From positions 230,569 to 294,568 of the forward strand of contig JAUJNZ010000002.1 of NCBI GenBank assembly GCA_030447905.1: a DNA stretch of 64,000 nt, written 5' to 3'. Each line of letters begins with the position of its first letter. Position 1 is the stretch's first letter. The notes beneath the pieces are model-generated. The model was not told the origin of the DNA. It worked only from the letters and a program-made list of their open reading frames with translations, and ran no database searches. The translations under genes were made by a program, and so were the position numbers. Below, piece after piece: positions 47,248 to 54,660 of this stretch. The stretch comes from Thermoleophilaceae bacterium (GTDB lineage: Bacteria; Actinomycetota; Thermoleophilia; Solirubrobacterales; Thermoleophilaceae).

Positions 47248-47607
47248 ATGGAGGCGACGACGTCCCGAACCCCGCAGGAGGTCTTACAGCACCATGGCGA
47301 GGTGCTGATGGCGGAGGACCTCGACGGGATCGTCAGCGACTACGCGGAGGATGCCCTGTTCATCACCCCGGACGGCGTGCTGCGCGGCAAGGAAGGCGTC
47401 CGCGAAGGCTTCGTGAAGATGCTGGGCGATCTTCCGGGCGCGAGTTGGGACCTGCCCACGCAGATCTTCGAGGACGACGTCCTGCTGCTCGAGTGGAAGG
47501 CAGAGTCGGAGACGGTCAAGGTGGAGGACGGAATCGACACCTTCGTCTTCCGTGACGGTCTGATCCGGGTCCAGACCGTTCGCTACACGTTGATCTCGAA
47601 GGACTGA
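47248..47607 (+). CDS. SnoaL/NTF2-like protein
   Basis: 119 residues from ATG 47248 with a GGGAG just upstream. It shows QHHGEVLMAEDLDGIVSDYA, then EDALFITPDGVLRGKEGVRE, the opening of a cone-shaped NTF2 fold, and closing strands VLLLEWKAESETVKVEDGID and TFVFRDGLIRVQTVRYTLI. The alcohol dehydrogenase gene follows after 6 bases, so they are co-transcribed. Enzymatic role unknown. Intact. Confidence 0.8.
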   Translation: MEATTSRTPQEVLQHHGEVLMAEDLDGIVSDYAEDALFITPDGVLRGKEGVREGFVKMLGDLPGASWDLPTQIFEDDVLLLEWKAESETVKVEDGIDTFVFRDGLIRVQTVRYTLISKD

Positions 47608-47613
47608 GCGACG

Positions 47614-48639
47614 ATGCGGGCGGTTCGACTCCACAAGTACGGGGAGGCTCCGGTCGTCGAGGAGGTAGCTGAGCCGCAGATCGCCGATCCATTCGACGTG
47701 ATCGTCCGCATCGGCGGTGCGGGCCTCTGTCGCACTGACCTGCACATCATCGAAGGGCAGTGGAAGAAGAAGAGCGGCGTCGAACTGCCCTACACGCTGG
47801 GGCACGAGAACGCGGGCTGGGTGCACGAGGTGGGCAGCGCGGTCGCGAACGTGGCGGAAGGCGATGCGGTTATCGTGCATCCGCTGATCACCTGCGGGCT
47901 CTGCCGGGCCTGCCGCGAGGGTGACGATATGCACTGTGCGGCCGGCCTCTTCCCCGGCATCGACACGAACGGCGGCTTTGCGGAGCTGCTGAAGACGAAC
48001 GCGCGGGCGGTGGTCAAGCTCCCTCCGGGGGTCGAGCCCAAGGACGTCGCAGCCCATGCCGATGCCGGTCTTACGGCCTATCACGCCGTCAAGAAGGCGA
48101 CGAAGATCCTCTACCCCGGCAGCACGGCCGTGGTGATCGGGGCGGGAGGGCTGGGTCACATCGGAATCCAGTCGCTGAAGGTGCTGACCGGCGCTCGGGT
48201 GGTCGTGGTCGACCGTTCGGAGGGCTCGCTCGAGTTGGCGCGGGAGTGCGGCGCGGACGACGTGATCCTCGCCGACGGAGGCGAGGTCGAGGCCGTGCGC
48301 GAGCGCACGGACGGGCTCGGCGCCGAAGCGGTGCTCGACTTCGTCGGCGAGGGCGGCGCCCTCGAGGACAGCATCGCGATGCTGCACGAGGCCGGGACCC
48401 ACTACGTGATCGGGTACGGGGGGGTCCTCAGCGTGCCGGCGATCGACATCATCGCGGCCGAGATCAACGTTATGGGCAGCCTGGTCGGGACCTACAACGA
48501 CCTGGCCGAGCTGATGACGCTCGAGGCCGAGGGGAAGGTCGCGCTGCACACCTCGACCTACCCGCTTGACGCGGCCAACGACGCGATAGAGGACCTAGAC
48601 GCTGGTCGCTTGCACGGAAGGGGCATCCTGGTCCCCTGA
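47614..48639 (+). CDS. zinc-dependent alcohol dehydrogenase (MDR superfamily)
   Basis: 341 residues from ATG 47614. Catalytic zinc ligands are visible in GAGLCRTDLHIIEG (Cys, Asp) and LGHENAGWVHEVG (His, Glu). The structural-zinc loop reads CGLCRACREGDDMHC, with four Cys. The NAD-binding motif is VVIGAGGLGHIGIQSLKVL near residue 172, with VVVDRSEGSLELA giving NAD preference (acidic Asp). Six bases after the SnoaL-like gene. Intact. Confidence 0.93.
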   Translation: MRAVRLHKYGEAPVVEEVAEPQIADPFDVIVRIGGAGLCRTDLHIIEGQWKKKSGVELPYTLGHENAGWVHEVGSAVANVAEGDAVIVHPLITCGLCRACREGDDMHCAAGLFPGIDTNGGFAELLKTNARAVVKLPPGVEPKDVAAHADAGLTAYHAVKKATKILYPGSTAVVIGAGGLGHIGIQSLKVLTGARVVVVDRSEGSLELARECGADDVILADGGEVEAVRERTDGLGAEAVLDFVGEGGALEDSIAMLHEAGTHYVIGYGGVLSVPAIDIIAAEINVMGSLVGTYNDLAELMTLEAEGKVALHTSTYPLDAANDAIEDLDAGRLHGRGILVP

Positions 48640-48688
48640 GGGCGGCCGATGAGTTCGGGTGCCGGTCGCGGTCTCTAGGAGGAGAAAT

Positions 48689-48719
48689 CGGCGCGGAGCC
48701 CTCAAGCCGCCCCGCGCCG
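48689..48719 (+). other. hairpin between alcohol dehydrogenase and DUF1428 genes
   Basis: An 8-base stem (48689-48696 CGGCGCGG with 48712-48719 CCGCGCCG) around a 15-base loop. No T-run follows, so it is not a classical Rho-independent terminator; it may separate the two transcription units or act as a stabiliser. Confidence 0.45.
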
Positions 48720-48753
48720 TCTATCCACCACCCCTTACCTGAGGAGATCTAAC

Positions 48754-49116
48754 ATGGCCCAGTACGTCGATGGATTCGTGGTGCCCGTTCCGGAGGACAA
48801 CCTCGACGCCTACCTCCGCATCGCGGGCGAGGCGGCCGAGATCTGGCGCGAGCACGGCGCACTGGAAGTCCGGGAGTGCGTCGCCGACGACGTGAAGATG
48901 GGCGAGGTCACGTCGTTCCCGCGAAGCGTCCAGATCGAGCAGGGCGAAACCGTCGTGTTCGCGTGGATCGTGTTCGAGTCGCGTGAGCATCGCGACCGCG
49001 TCAACGACGCGGTGATGAAGGACCCGCGCCTCGCGGACATGATGAAACCGGAGGCCATGCCCTTCGACGGCAAGCGCATGATCTACGGCGGCTTCAACGT
49101 CGCCGTCGAGGGCTGA
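48754..49116 (+). CDS. DUF1428 family protein
   Basis: 120 residues from ATG 48754, preceded by GAGGAG about 7 bases upstream. It shows YVDGFVVPVPEDNLDAYLRI at the N-terminus, REHGALEVRECVADDVKMGE, VVFAWIVFESREHRDRVNDA and MPFDGKRMIYGGFNV at the end, matching DUF1428, a ferredoxin-like (dimeric alpha-beta) domain of unknown function. Intact. Confidence 0.88.
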   Translation: MAQYVDGFVVPVPEDNLDAYLRIAGEAAEIWREHGALEVRECVADDVKMGEVTSFPRSVQIEQGETVVFAWIVFESREHRDRVNDAVMKDPRLADMMKPEAMPFDGKRMIYGGFNVAVEG

Positions 49117-49227
49117 ACGGCTTCGCTTCCCTTCCCGCTCGCGCCGGCACCAGCGCTAACCGCCTGCCGGCCACGAGTCTCGAGCTCGCGCCCCGGGGGC
49201 GCACGGGCTCGAGACTCAAACGCGGGA

Positions 49228-49734
49228 TCAGCCCGACTCCAGCTCCGCCAGCAGCTCGTCGAGGCGCTCGTAGGTCTCGTTGAGCCCGCTCTCCATCCCC
49301 GAGCCGAGCATCCCGTCGCGCTCCTCGGTCGTGTAGAAGAGCGAGACGGTCGTCACCTTGGTGCGCTCGCCGAGGTTTTCGAAGGTCGCCGTCTCGAGGC
49401 TGACGTAGCCCGCCATAGGCTCCCACTCGAAGGTCTGAACGATCCGCTCGGGCGGCGTGACCTCGCGGTAGCTGCCGCGGAAGGCCTCCTCGCTGCCGTC
49501 GGGATTGCGCGCGACGAACCGCCAGTCGCCGCCCGCCCGGACGTCCATCTTGTCGACCGTGACGGTCATGCCCCGGGGCCCCCACCACTGCGGGATGAGG
49601 TCGGGGTCGGTATAGACCGCGAAGACCCGGTCTCGCGGCGCGTCGAAGACCCGCTCGACGTGGATCTCCCGATCTGAGGGGGTGGTGATCGTCGCCGCTT
49701 TGGCGGCGGCCGGCTCCTGCCGTGCGTCCGTCAT
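49228..49734 (-). CDS. SRPBCC (AHA1/START-like) domain protein
   Basis: 168 residues from ATG 49734: IHVERVFDAPRDRVFAVYTD, then PDLIPQWWGPRGMTVTVDKM, the usual opening of the Bet v1/AHA1 fold; later FRGSYREVTPPERIVQTFEW and a C-terminal helix. Its ATG shares a base with the ArsR stop (TAATG), so the pair is co-translated, a common arrangement of an ArsR regulator with an SRPBCC partner. The ligand is unknown. Intact. Confidence 0.88.
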   Translation of the reverse strand: MTDARQEPAAAKAATITTPSDREIHVERVFDAPRDRVFAVYTDPDLIPQWWGPRGMTVTVDKMDVRAGGDWRFVARNPDGSEEAFRGSYREVTPPERIVQTFEWEPMAGYVSLETATFENLGERTKVTTVSLFYTTEERDGMLGSGMESGLNETYERLDELLAELESG

Positions 49735-50069
49735 TACGTCTCTCCTTTCGTGCGCTCGAGGAGCTCCCCGAGGCGATCGAGGCGGCCGTCCAGCATCCGC
49801 CGGTAGCCCTCGATCCATCGTTGGATGTCGTCCAGGTCACGGGGACCGAGGCTGCACCGGCGGACCCGGCCGACCTTCTCGGTCGTTACGAGCCCTGCCT
49901 CCTCCAGGACCAGGACGTGCTTCTTCAGCCCGGTCAGCGACATCTCGAACGGCTCCGCGAGCTCAGTGATCGTGGCGCTGTGGCGGCCGAGGCGCTCGAG
50001 GATTCCCCTCCGCACCGGGTCCGCGAGCGCCGCGAAGGCGTGGTCGAGATGGTGCTGATGCTGAACCAT
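49734..50069 (-). CDS. ArsR family transcriptional regulator
   Basis: 112 residues from ATG 50069 (MVQHQHHLDHAF); an ATG at 50081 would add four. The winged-helix motif reads HAFAALADPVRRGILERLGR and ITELAEPFEMSLTGLKKHVL, then VLEEAGLVTTEKVGRVRRCS. It lacks the metal-binding CxC of classic ArsR proteins, so it probably does not sense metals. A 22-base palindrome (50059-50080) overlaps the start region and may be its own operator. The gene is upstream of the SRPBCC partner. Confidence 0.88.
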   Translation of the reverse strand: MVQHQHHLDHAFAALADPVRRGILERLGRHSATITELAEPFEMSLTGLKKHVLVLEEAGLVTTEKVGRVRRCSLGPRDLDDIQRWIEGYRRMLDGRLDRLGELLERTKGET

Positions 50070-50080
50070 GTGGTTCAGCA
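50059..50080. promoter_or_regulatory. palindrome over the start of the ArsR gene (possible operator)
   Basis: Nine-base arms TGCTGAACC and GGTTCAGCA are perfect inverted repeats around ATGT. It overlaps both candidate start codons of the ArsR gene. ArsR-family dimers bind palindromes of this size near their own promoters; binding here is inferred from symmetry and position. Confidence 0.5.
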
Positions 50081-50154
50081 TACAGGAGAGCCAACGAGGC
50101 GCAGCAACCCCGTTCTCCGGGGAAGAGCCAAGCCGCTTGACATGTGGCTAAACG

Positions 50155-50181
50155 GGGCGATTATCCCATCTCTGTAGAGGA
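50155..50181 (+). repeat. left terminal inverted repeat of the IS1595-type element
   Basis: 27 bases beginning GGGCGATTATCCCATCTCTG. The reverse complement of 53131-53157 begins GGGCGACTATCCCATCGTTG. They differ at three positions. Confidence 0.8.
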
Positions 50182-50186
50182 AGGAG

Positions 50187-50990
50187 CTAAGCTACATGGC
50201 GCGTGACAGGTCGGGTCGGAGTCTCGAAGGACTCTCCGAAGGCGAGCATGCCCTCGTCGGTCAGCGCGGGACGGGGATAGAAGGTCATTCCTCCCTCAGC
50301 GGGCCAGATTCTGTAGACGGGGAACTGGCGCGCGTGGGTCAATCCGAGCCCGCGGAGGGTCGAGGTCATGAGCTGAATTGCCAGCTGACCGACGCCCAAG
50401 GTCGCCCCGTACATGTTCGATCCATCCGGGTAATCGGCGGTCCAGGGTACGTCTGGAATACGGAGGCCTAGAGCGGCGCGGCGGTGATACGTCATGAAGC
50501 GCGTTCCCGCGTACGGTGCGAGCCAGACGTGGAAGTGCGGTAGGACTTCTCGGCGCTCGTACAGCCAGCGGTAGTGCTCATCCGGGATAGCGCGGGGACT
50601 ATCGGATGAGGCGAACTCAAACATCATCACCGTCTTCCATGCCCAGAGCGCGAGCGTCTTGCGCGTGGCCGGGTAGAGAGTGCGACCACGACCCTCAAGC
50701 ATGGGCAATAGGGCCGGTTTCGCCTGGTTCTCTAGGTCGTTCATCCAGCCGTGGTTGCACGTGGCGCAGACTCGCCTCACCGTCGCGTGGAAGGGTGGGG
50801 CGGTGAAGGGCGAGCGCTCGTGCACGTCGTCCTGAACCTCCGCCCAGTTGACGTGGCGCGCCATCTTCGCCTGCGCTTGCGTCGCCTTAGCGAGCCACGC
50901 GGGCCAGACGTGCTCCTTCGTCAGGTCTTTGCCCCCACAGAAGACGCAACGGCGCTTCGATCGGATCGCGCCGTCCTCTTGCTCGGCCAT
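50187..50990 (-). CDS. HNH-like CxxC protein, copy 2 (transposon passenger)
   Basis: 267-residue intact protein. Zinc-knuckle Cys15/Cys18 in CVFCGGKDLTKEHVWPAW with His27, then Cys75/Cys78 in VCATCNHGWMNDLENQAK, give an HNH/treble-clef-like layout. The middle and end (GVGQLAIQLMTSTLRGLGL) match the frameshifted copy at 27686-28529 (VRQLVIQIAKNF), so this is a family of its own. It ends six bases inside the left terminal repeat boundary of the element, so it is a passenger gene. Nuclease activity is likely but not shown. Confidence 0.75.
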   Translation of the reverse strand: MAEQEDGAIRSKRRCVFCGGKDLTKEHVWPAWLAKATQAQAKMARHVNWAEVQDDVHERSPFTAPPFHATVRRVCATCNHGWMNDLENQAKPALLPMLEGRGRTLYPATRKTLALWAWKTVMMFEFASSDSPRAIPDEHYRWLYERREVLPHFHVWLAPYAGTRFMTYHRRAALGLRIPDVPWTADYPDGSNMYGATLGVGQLAIQLMTSTLRGLGLTHARQFPVYRIWPAEGGMTFYPRPALTDEGMLAFGESFETPTRPVTRHVA

Positions 50991-51094
50991 ACTGGCTCCT
51001 TCGACGATGGGTTTTCCCCGAGCTGCCCTGCTCTTGGCGGAGGATGGGCGGCTCGGGGCCTAACCCGGGCAAGGTAGGGTTCTGAGCGGACGCG

Positions 51095-51262
51095 ATGGCC
51101 AAGAAGCTGCCCAAAGAGGAGCCGACCCAGAAAACCCGGCCTCGCGGGAAGGACGCTGAGGGCAAGCCGGCGAAGCCCGAGACGATCCCCGTGCCGACGC
51201 GCGGAGAGTTCTTCCGCGACTTGAAGAAGATCGCGAAGGGTGGGGACAACTCGTCCCGCTGA
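51095..51262 (+). CDS. small basic hypothetical protein
   Basis: 55 residues from ATG 51095. N-terminus KKLPKEEPTQKTRPRGKDAE is Lys/Pro-rich, then IPVPTRGEFFRDLKKIAKG. Similar short proteins with a PxPxRxEFFxDLxKxAK pattern occur near transposons and restriction genes, but I know no function. Its end overlaps the next small frame (51240). Divergent from the HNH gene by about 105 bases. Confidence 0.55.
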   Translation: MAKKLPKEEPTQKTRPRGKDAEGKPAKPETIPVPTRGEFFRDLKKIAKGGDNSSR

Positions 51263-51473
51263 TGCCGTGCCGGTCTTCCTGGACAGGGTGCGGGATACAG
51301 GAGAAACCGGCGTCATAGTCGGCGGCACGGTCGGTTTTGTCGTCGGCTCCCTGCGCTACTGGCGAACGGGCATTGGCCTCGACGCGATGCTCAAAGTGGG
51401 GGGCGTAGGGGCCTATTTCGGCTTCGCGGGCGGGGCCGTTGGCGTCATTGCTGAGATTCTCGCCCAAGCCTGA
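51240..51473 (+). CDS. small membrane protein
   Basis: Up to 77 residues from GTG 51240 (a second GTG at 51267 would give a shorter form). Two hydrophobic helices read VGGTVGFVVGSLRYW and AYFGFAGGAVGVIAEILA. It overlaps the end of the 55-residue gene by 23 bases. Unknown role; the overlap may indicate coupling in the transposon passenger unit. Confidence 0.5.
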   Translation: MGTTRPADAVPVFLDRVRDTGETGVIVGGTVGFVVGSLRYWRTGIGLDAMLKVGGVGAYFGFAGGAVGVIAEILAQA

Positions 51474-51512
51474 AGGCGCCGACGGCGCCTGCCGATTACA
51501 GTACGGAGTCCG

Positions 51513-51950
51513 ATGAAGCGGAAGCTGATCCTGCTAGGCATAGCGCTAGCCGTGGCCGCTGCCATCGGCCTGGTTGCCAACGTGCTCAACCTCGACCAGC
51601 GCTTTCTCAGCGCGCTTGTGGGTGCCGCCATCGCCCTACTTGTGGCCTTCGGACTGCCCTTCGCCTTCAGCGTCCCGGTCGAGGGTCGCAACCGCATGCA
51701 GCCTCAAGAAGCCGCAGTTGTTGCAGACGATCACGAGGACTGGGAAGCCGTGCCCAACGATCATGGCTTTCGACTCTCCAACGGCTTGCAGCAGCCCCTC
51801 CTCTTGAGCGATGCCCCAGTCATGCCGACCACACGCTGGGCAGAGTCCGCCTCCACCACCTTTGCGGTTGAGGTTCGCGACGAGTTTCGTGAGGTCAGCC
51901 ATCCCGTTCTTCCATTGGAAGCTCTAATCGGCAACGGCTCGAGCGAGTAG
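51513..51950 (+). CDS. possible two-helix membrane protein (overlaps antisense zinc-ribbon gene)
   Basis: From ATG 51513, KLILLGIALAVAAAIGLVAN and ALVGAAIALLVAFGLPFAFS look like real membrane helices. The remainder lies opposite the zinc-ribbon gene at 51636-51902, which is better supported, so the downstream part is probably not coding. The first 40 residues may be a real small protein; the full frame is doubtful. Confidence 0.3.
   Translation: MKRKLILLGIALAVAAAIGLVANVLNLDQRFLSALVGAAIALLVAFGLPFAFSVPVEGRNRMQPQEAAVVADDHEDWEAVPNDHGFRLSNGLQQPLLLSDAPVMPTTRWAESASTTFAVEVRDEFREVSHPVLPLEALIGNGSSE
51636..51902 (-). CDS. small zinc-ribbon protein (copy A)
   Basis: 88 residues from ATG 51902: LCPACGRHDWGIAQEEGLLQ and later VLVIVCNNCGFLRLHAV. 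The two CxxC pairs with a preceding Trp and following LRxHA match the second small protein at 52879-53112 (CSACGHDQWD, VCTNCGHVRFHSAQH). The pair flanks the transposase. They may bind zinc and nucleic acid. Intact. Confidence 0.65.
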   Translation of the reverse strand: MADLTKLVANLNRKGGGGGLCPACGRHDWGIAQEEGLLQAVGESKAMIVGHGFPVLVIVCNNCGFLRLHAVATLDRDAEGEGQSEGHK

Positions 51951-52879
51951 CGTCTCGAAATCCGCCCGCCGATCGTCGCGGTGATTGAGCCGCCACGCGT
52001 ACTCGTTGAGGTATCCCTGTAGCCACTTGCGGGAGACGCCGTGGTAGTTCCCCGCGATCCCGTTCTTCACGTTGCCGAAGAAACCTTCCACGGTATTCGT
52101 ATGGACGTCTCCGCTCGCGTAGACTCGCTCTGAGTGAGCGATCGTCTCATGTTCGCCCGGATGGCCCATCTTGTGGTAGCCGACCCAATCGTCGGTCACG
52201 AGCCGCGCGTTCGGGTGGACGTGCTTGCGCACCGCATCGGGGGCGCGCTCGCCAGCTTGACTAACGAGCAGGCGGGCCTTGCCGTCGCGCTGGATGACGC
52301 CAACCACGGGCGTCTTGCGAGCCTTCGCCCAGGTGATCGCCTCCGGGCGCGTCATGCCGCGCGTCTGAGACGCCTTCGGCTTTCCACCCCACCACGTCTC
52401 ATCGGCCTCGACAGTCTCGCCCTGCTCGCCAAGCGGCGCCTCGGCTTCCTGCGCCATGAGGTTGTTGCGGATCAGGTTCAGCATCCGCCACGCGGTCTTG
52501 TAGGTCACGCCCAGCTCCGCTCTAGGTGCTTGGCGGACACTCCGCACTTTGTGCTCGTCATGAGGTAGCAGGCATAGAACCAGAGAACGAGCGAGGTCGA
52601 GGACTTGTGGAAGATCGTGCCCGCCGTGGGCTGAATGTGATGGCCGCAGGCCGTGCAAGTCCACGACTGCCGACGTTGCGCCGTCGCGTAGCGCTTGAAG
52701 GACCGGCGCTTATCGCACTTCGGGCAGTGGGCGTGTTCTCCGTCGTCGGAGAAGCGCGAGCGCCAAAGGTGCTCTAGGCAGGCGTCGTCGTCGGGGAACT
52801 CCCGCATGAACTCCATGAGCGAGTAGCGCGAGGACGACGACTTGGCGCGCTGAGGATCTTTCCTATCGACTGGCGGCAT
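51924..52879 (-). pseudogene. IS1595-family (ISXO2-like) transposase, frameshifted
   Basis: From ATG 52879: DACLEHLWRSRFSDDGEHAH, then a zinc ribbon CPKCDKRRSFKRY...CTACGHHIQPTAGTIF. The conserved DDE part continues in the next frame from about 52515: VTYKTAWRMLNLIRNNLM, VEADETWWGGKPK (first Asp), ARLVTDDWVGYHKMGH (second Asp) and HTNTVEGFFGNVKNGIAG (catalytic Glu region). One G is missing in a GGG run before the LGV codons. Restored length is about 318 residues. The start overlaps the copy B zinc-ribbon stop (TGATG). Confidence 0.82.
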
Positions 52880-53112
52880 CAGTAGCCCTGCGCTCGGTTC
52901 TCAATGTGCTGAGCAGAGTGGAAGCGGACGTGCCCGCAATTGGTGCAGACCAGCGCGAGCACCTCAAGCTCCTCCCCGAGGGTGGTGACGGCATGCCCGT
53001 AGTCCCATTGATCGTGGCCGCACGCTGAGCAGCGAGGGTTGATCCTCGCCGCGTTGAGCTGCATGACCAGTCGAGCTACGCGGTCGGAACGCTGGGTGGG
53101 CTCGTTTGCCAT
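52879..53112 (-). CDS. small zinc-ribbon protein (copy B)
   Basis: 77 residues from ATG 53112: VARLVMQLNAARINPRCSAC, then GHDQWDYGHAVTTLGEELEV and LALVCTNCGHVRFHSAQHI. Its CxxC pairs align with copy A at 51636-51902. Its stop overlaps the transposase ATG by one base. The start is 19 bases inside the right inverted repeat, so its promoter must lie in or beyond the repeat. Confidence 0.65.
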   Translation of the reverse strand: MANEPTQRSDRVARLVMQLNAARINPRCSACGHDQWDYGHAVTTLGEELEVLALVCTNCGHVRFHSAQHIENRAQGY

Positions 53113-53130
53113 GCAGGCATCTTACCACAA

Positions 53131-53157
53131 TCCTCTACAACGATGGGATAGTCGCCC
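53131..53157 (-). repeat. right terminal inverted repeat of the IS1595-type element
   Basis: 27 bases pairing with 50155-50181 at 24 positions. Immediately outside lies the promoter region of the second ArsR gene at 53182. Confidence 0.8.
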
Positions 53158-53181
53158 TACGCGGTCACATATAATCGCGGC

Positions 53182-54002
53182 ATGGACGCGGTGTTCAGAT
53201 CCCTCGCCGATCCGACGCGCCGGAGCCTGCTCGACGAGCTGTTCGAGCGAGACGGGCAGACCCTCAGCGCGTTCGAGGCGCGGTTGCCGATGACGCGCTT
53301 CGGCGTCATGAAGCACCTGCGGGTGCTGGAGGAGGCGGGTCTCGTGGTCACGCGCAGGCGCGGGCGCGAGAACTCCACTTCCTGAACCCCGTCCCGATCC
53401 GCCTCGTCCACGACCGCTGGGTGAGCAAGTACGCCGAGCCCTGGGCCGCGACGCTCAGCGGACTCAAGCAACGATTGGAGGAGAAGACGATGGAGAAGGT
53501 GTTCGAGATCTACATCAAGACCACGCCGGAGCGTCTGTGGGAGGCGATCACCGACAGCGAGAGGCGGCGATACAACTTCGGCGTCGGCGTCGAAACGGAC
53601 TGGACGCCGGGCTCGCGCTACGAGGGCGTCCACCCGATGGCGCCCGGGCCACTGCTCGAGGGCGAGAACCTGGAGGTCGATCCGCCCCGGCGGCTCGTCC
53701 AGAGCTTCACGGCGCTCTGGAGCGAGGACGCGAAGGCCGAGGGAACCTCGAGGGTGACCTGGGAGATCGAGGCGGTCGGCGACTCGTGCCGGCTGACCGT
53801 CATCCACGACCAGCCGCGCGAGGGCGCAAACGCCGAGCTCTACGGCGGCTGGCCGCAGATCCTTTCCGGCCTGAAGACGCTGCTCGAGACCGGGGAGTCA
53901 CTTACCACCCCGGCTCGCTCCGCTATGGGGAAGGCGCGGAAGCGGCTGTCTAAGCGCCGCGAAGTCAGAGCTCCGGACATCCTGACGAACGAGCGAGGCT
54001 GA
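53182..54002 (+). pseudogene. ArsR regulator fused to SRPBCC domain (frameshifted)
   Basis: Frame one starts at ATG 53182: VFRSLADPTRRSLLDELFER, then RFGVMKHLRVLEEAGLVVTR, a winged-helix ArsR domain. A missing base near 53374 ends it early at 53385. The continuation LHFLNPVPIRLVHDRWVSKY is in the next frame and leads into an SRPBCC domain (KVFEIYIKTTPERLWEAITD, GVGVETDWTPGSRYEGVHP, VIHDQPREGANAELYGGWPQ). The restored protein is about 273 residues. ArsR-SRPBCC fusions are known in actinobacteria. Confidence 0.8.
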
Positions 54003-54004
54003 AA

Positions 54005-54658
54005 ATGGCAACCGAACAAGACGAACTGATCTACGGCCGGATCTCCTCGGAAACCGTGCGCGAGGCCACCGGTCGCGGCTGGGAAGGGTGGCTCGATGCG
54101 CTCGCGCAGCGGGCGCCGCGGCCTGGAGCCACAAGGAGATCGTGGACTACCTCGAGCGCGAGCACCTCGAGGTCGGCTCGGGCTGGTGGCGACGTCGATC
54201 ACGGTCGCCTACGAGCAGGCCCGCGGCAAGCGGGCCGCGGGCGAGACCGCCGCGGGCTTCCAGGTCGGCGTCCAGCGAAGCGTCGCCACGACGGCGACGG
54301 AGGCGTGGGAGCTGATCACCTCGCAGCCGAGCTGTGGCTGGGCGAGGGGGCGTCCGTGGCCTTCGACGAGGGCGAGCGGTATGAGGTGCAATCGGGGAAC
54401 GGCGGTCCCGGCTCGAGCGGCGAGATCCGCGTCGTGAAACCCGGCGACCGCCTGCGAATGACCTGGCAGCCGGCGGGCTGGCCGGCACCGGCGACGCTTC
54501 AGCTCACGCTCTCGGAGACAAGGTCCGGAAAGACCGCAATCCACGCGCAGCTGGAGAAGCTCCCCGACGCCGACGCTCGCGAGGCGGTGCGTAAGCGCTG
54601 GCGCGAGGCACTCGAGCGGATCGCCACGGCGGCCGCATCAGCGGCCCCGGCCAGGTAG
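54005..54658 (+). pseudogene. DUF4287 plus SRPBCC protein (at least three frameshifts)
   Basis: The start MATEQDELIYGRISSETVRE and GRGWEGWLDAL is frame one. The next block, AAWSHKEIVDYLEREHLEVG, is in a second frame, ITVAYEQARGKRAAGETAAG and FQVGVQRSVATTATEAWELI in a third, and LWLGEGASVAFDEGERYEVQ back in the first. N-terminal part is the DUF4287-type domain, C-terminal an SRPBCC-like fold ending in KLPDADAREAVRKRWREALE. It starts two bases after the previous gene. Motifs are well kept despite the indels. Confidence 0.7.
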
Positions 54659-54660
54659 CG

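Larger units (their letters stand above)
50155..53157. mobile_element. IS1595-family transposon with passenger genes
   Basis: About 3.0 kb bounded by 27-base inverted repeats (50155-50181 and 53131-53157, 24 of 27 matching). It contains an HNH-like gene, two small plus-strand genes, a possible third, a zinc-ribbon gene, an IS1595-type transposase (frameshifted) and a second zinc-ribbon gene. IS1595-family elements are known to carry passenger genes. No target-site duplication is evident. Confidence 0.8.

Noticed and set aside
50147-53165. Possible target-site duplication of the IS1595-type element
   Set aside because: The eight bases left of 50155 (GCTAAACG) and right of 53157 (TACGCGGT) do not match, so none is claimed.
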